Shown piece after piece: positions 61,750-64,000 of a stretch of 64,000 nucleotides of DNA (positions within the stretch are counted from its first letter, which is position 1; each line of letters starts with the position of its first letter). The notes below the pieces were generated by a model. That model did no database searches and was not told the DNA's origin. It saw only the letters and a list, made by a program, of their open reading frames with translations. Source of the DNA: Noviherbaspirillum suwonense (GTDB lineage Bacteria > Pseudomonadota > Gammaproteobacteria > Burkholderiales > Burkholderiaceae_D); NCBI RefSeq assembly GCF_900182955.1, contig NZ_FXUL01000014.1, positions 1 through 64,000 on the forward strand, written 5' to 3'. Both the position numbers and the translations under genes were made by a program.

Positions 61750-63210
61750 TCAGACTGCGACTTGCTCGTAAAGCGTCAGGTACTGCCGCGCCGCGACATC
61801 CCAGCTGAACTGCTGCCGCATGGCGCAACGCTGCACCTGCGCCAGGTCGGCCGGCCGTGCGGCAAGGGCGAATGCGCGGCGCATCGCCGCATCATAACCG
61901 GCAAGCTCGAACTGATCGAAGGAAAAACCGGTCGCGCGGTCGTCCGCCAGATTTTCCAGCGTGCAGTCGACCACGGAGTCGGCCAGCCCGCCCACCCGGT
62001 GCACCAGCGGCAGCGTGCCGTAGGCCAGGCCATACAGCTGCGTCAGCCCGCACGGTTCGAAGCGCGACGGCACCAGGATCACGTCGGCGCCGGCGATGAT
62101 CCGGTGCGACAGCGCCTCGTCGTAGCCGATGCGCACGCCAATTGCTTCCGGGTGCTGGCGCGCGGCCTCGAGGAACGCGGCTTCCATGCCCGGCTCGCCG
62201 CTGCCCAGCAGCGCCAGCTGGCCGCCGCGCTCCAGCAATGCAGGCAGGCCGGCCAGCACCAGCTGCAGTCCCTTCTGTTCGGTCAGGCGGCTGACCACGC
62301 AGAACAGCAGGCCGTCGTCGCGCTGCGCCAGGCCGAACTCGGCCTGCAGCGCGCCCCGGCATTCCCGCTTGCCGCCCATGTCCGACGCATCGTAGCGGGC
62401 CGCCAGCAGGCTATCGTTCGCCGGGTGCCAGACGGCCGGGTCGACGCCGTTCAGGATGCCGTGCAGGTCATGCGACCGGGACGCCAGCAGGCCGTCCAGC
62501 CCGCAGCCCTGCTCCGGCTGCTGGATCTCCCGCGCATAGGTCGGGCTGACCGTCGTCAGCAGGTCCGCGTAATACAGGCCGGCCTTCATGAACGACACCT
62601 GCCCGTGGAACTCCAGGCCGTACAGGTTGAAAAAATAGTCGGGCAGGCCCAGCGCGCCGAAGGAGCTGGCGTCGAACACGCCCTGGTAGGCCAGGTTGTG
62701 CACGGTGTAGACAGTGCCGGCCACGCGCCGCCCCATCTGGTGCTCGCGCGCCCTGATGCAGGCCATCGCGATGCCCGCATGCCAGTCGTGGCCATGCACC
62801 ACCTGCGGCCGCCAGTCGCCGTCGCCATGCTCGGCCAGCCAGGCCGCGACCCGGCCCAGCAGCGCGAAGCGGCGGTCGTTGTCGAGATAAGCCTGGTTGA
62901 AGCTGTCGGAATACGGGTTGCCCGGACGGTCGTAGAACTGCGGCGCGTCGATCACGTAGGCGACCGTGCCGGCGCCGGGCACGACGCCGCGATACAGCCG
63001 AACCGGCTCGGCGCCGAAATAGCCGGACATGTCCACGACCAGCTGCTGCGCGCCGATGCCGTTCTTCAGCGCGGGAAAGCCGGGCAACAGCACCCGGGCG
63101 TCGCAGCCCTGCCTGGCCAGCGCCGGCGGCAGCGCGCCGGTGACGTCGGCCAGGCCGCCGGTCTTGAGCAACGGATAGAGTTCCGCGCAGACATGCAGGA
63201 CCCGCATCAT
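61750..63210 (-). CDS. glgA: Glycogen synthase (ADP-glucose type)
   Basis: GT5 glycogen synthase, 486 residues. The ADP-glucose-binding KTGGL motif is at residues 16-20 ([19 protein letters not shown]). The C-terminal [17 protein letters not shown] motif marks the retaining catalytic site. The start is one of two adjacent ATGs (63210 or 63207); the first overlaps the glgC stop by four bases. It uses ADP-glucose made by GlgC. Confidence 0.96.
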   Translation of the reverse strand: MMRVLHVCAELYPLLKTGGLADVTGALPPALARQGCDARVLLPGFPALKNGIGAQQLVVDMSGYFGAEPVRLYRGVVPGAGTVAYVIDAPQFYDRPGNPYSDSFNQAYLDNDRRFALLGRVAAWLAEHGDGDWRPQVVHGHDWHAGIAMACIRAREHQMGRRVAGTVYTVHNLAYQGVFDASSFGALGLPDYFFNLYGLEFHGQVSFMKAGLYYADLLTTVSPTYAREIQQPEQGCGLDGLLASRSHDLHGILNGVDPAVWHPANDSLLAARYDASDMGGKRECRGALQAEFGLAQRDDGLLFCVVSRLTEQKGLQLVLAGLPALLERGGQLALLGSGEPGMEAAFLEAARQHPEAIGVRIGYDEALSHRIIAGADVILVPSRFEPCGLTQLYGLAYGTLPLVHRVGGLADSVVDCTLENLADDRATGFSFDQFELAGYDAAMRRAFALAARPADLAQVQRCAMRQQFSWDVAARQYLTLYEQVAV

Positions 63211-64000
63211 GCGGCAGGCGCGCCGCTACCCTTTTGCAGCATGTCCGCGGTGACCAGCACGACGCCGCTTTCGGTGCGCGAAAAGCGCTGCGCATCCAGC
63301 TCGGGATCCTCGCCGATGACCATGCCGTCGGGCAGCACGCAGCCGCGGTCGATGACGACCTTGGACAGCCGGCAGTTCTTGCCGATCTTGGTCTGAGGCA
63401 GGATCACCGCCTGGTTGATGGTGCAGAAGGAATCGACCTCGACGCTGGAGAACAGCACCGCCTGCGTGATGTCCGAGCCGCGCACTACGCAGCCGCCCGA
63501 CACCAGCATGTTGACCGACTTGCCCTGCACGCCGTTCTCGTCGGGCAGGAACTTGGCCGGCGGCAGCTGCTCCTGGAAGGTCCAGATCGGCCAGTCGCGG
63601 TCGTACAGGTCGAGTTCGGGCTTGTCGGTCGCGAGGTCGAGGTTGGCCGACCAGAACGCGTCGACGGTGCCGACGTCGCGCCAGTAGGCGATATGCTCGG
63701 CGCTGAGCGCCGGCGGGATGCTGGACATGCTGAACGGATGCGCGGTGGCGCTGCCGTCGCGCACCACGCGCGGGATGATGTCCTTGCCGAAGTCATGGTT
63801 GGACGCCGGGTTCTGCAGGTCTTCCTCGAGCAGCCGGTACAGGTAGTCGGCATTGAACACGTAGATGCCCATGCTGGCCAGCGCGATGTCCGGGTTGTTG
63901 GGCATGCCCGGCGGCTGCGCCGGCTTCTCGACGAAGTCGACCACGCGGCGCTCGTTGTCGACCGCCATCACGCCGAAGGCGGTGGCTTCCATCCGCGGCA
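63207..64000 (-). CDS. glgC: Glucose-1-phosphate adenylyltransferase, 3' part
   Basis: The frame is open to the right edge, so the gene is cut by the window and only its C-terminal part (about 264 residues) is seen. It carries [40 protein letters not shown] and the hexapeptide-repeat tail ([20 protein letters not shown]) of ADP-glucose pyrophosphorylase. It makes ADP-glucose, the donor for GlgA, and is allosterically controlled in the family. Overlap ATGA with glgA. Confidence 0.95.
   Translation of the reverse strand, partial: PRMEATAFGVMAVDNERRVVDFVEKPAQPPGMPNNPDIALASMGIYVFNADYLYRLLEEDLQNPASNHDFGKDIIPRVVRDGSATAHPFSMSSIPPALSAEHIAYWRDVGTVDAFWSANLDLATDKPELDLYDRDWPIWTFQEQLPPAKFLPDENGVQGKSVNMLVSGGCVVRGSDITQAVLFSSVEVDSFCTINQAVILPQTKIGKNCRLSKVVIDRGCVLPDGMVIGEDPELDAQRFSRTESGVVLVTADMLQKGSGAPAA

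Overview
The window reads as a chromosomal core segment of a GC-rich betaproteobacterium of the order Burkholderiales, most likely family Oxalobacteraceae (Herbaspirillum/Noviherbaspirillum/Massilia type). This is inferred from the complete mraZ-to-ftsZ division and cell-wall (dcw) cluster followed by a peroxiredoxin gene, lpxC, a dciA-like gene, an M23 peptidase gene, secA and argJ, from meso-DAP-type MurE, and from GC-rich codon use throughout. No sequence search was possible, so the genus is not fixed.

Layout. Positions 1-399 hold nested inverted repeats and no convincing gene. From 400 to 6910 the minus strand carries M23 peptidase > secA > argJ > AAA ATPase > mutT. dciA (plus) and lpxC (minus) converge at 7450. 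A Prx5-type peroxiredoxin gene lies between lpxC and the dcw cluster. The dcw cluster (9242-26262, minus) runs mraZ-rsmH-ftsL-ftsI-murE-murF-mraY-murD-ftsW-murG-murC-ddl-ftsQ-ftsA-ftsZ, mostly with start/stop overlaps. It has a candidate MraZ operator and promoter upstream and a Rho-independent terminator after ftsZ. Together these genes make lipid II, cross-link it at the septum and build the division ring.

Positions 26263-26870 are a conspicuously AT-rich, gene-free stretch. It is followed by a hemerythrin-like protein, a coupled pair of split-barrel flavin-binding-type proteins (one fused to a GAF domain) and the RNase P RNA gene rnpB. From 29961 a solitary periplasmic solute-binding protein is followed by a large hybrid histidine kinase, whose 3' end overlaps a convergent YihY-family gene. 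Positions 35055-40458 hold small or accessory genes: a Tim44-like leader protein that lacks its Tim44 domain, a Cys-rich small protein, a polytopic transporter-like protein, a lectin-like lipoprotein and a type-B carboxylesterase lipoprotein. A 103-bp imperfect palindrome lies between the last two.

Positions 40484-43607 hold a CBS-domain protein translationally coupled to a second-type EF-G, and an HU protein with its terminator. Then come an exported protein of unknown role, a ClC-family chloride transporter with CBS domains, and a TonB-dependent siderophore receptor divergent from a PepSY reductase-like protein across a shared Fur box. tRNA-Arg(ACG) and tRNA-Thr(CGT) bracket a Nudix hydrolase and a visibly AT-richer membrane protein. 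The right end has pepN-fbp, a Tat-exported PhoD phosphatase, a tiny hydrophilic protein, and the glycogen operon glgC(partial)-glgA-glgP, cut by the window edge.

No wholly new multi-gene system is obvious. The loci that deserve the closest look are the binding-protein/hybrid-kinase pair, the hemerythrin/GAF/split-barrel group, the CBS/EF-G pair, the palindromic repeat elements, and the AT-rich gap upstream of the dcw cluster.
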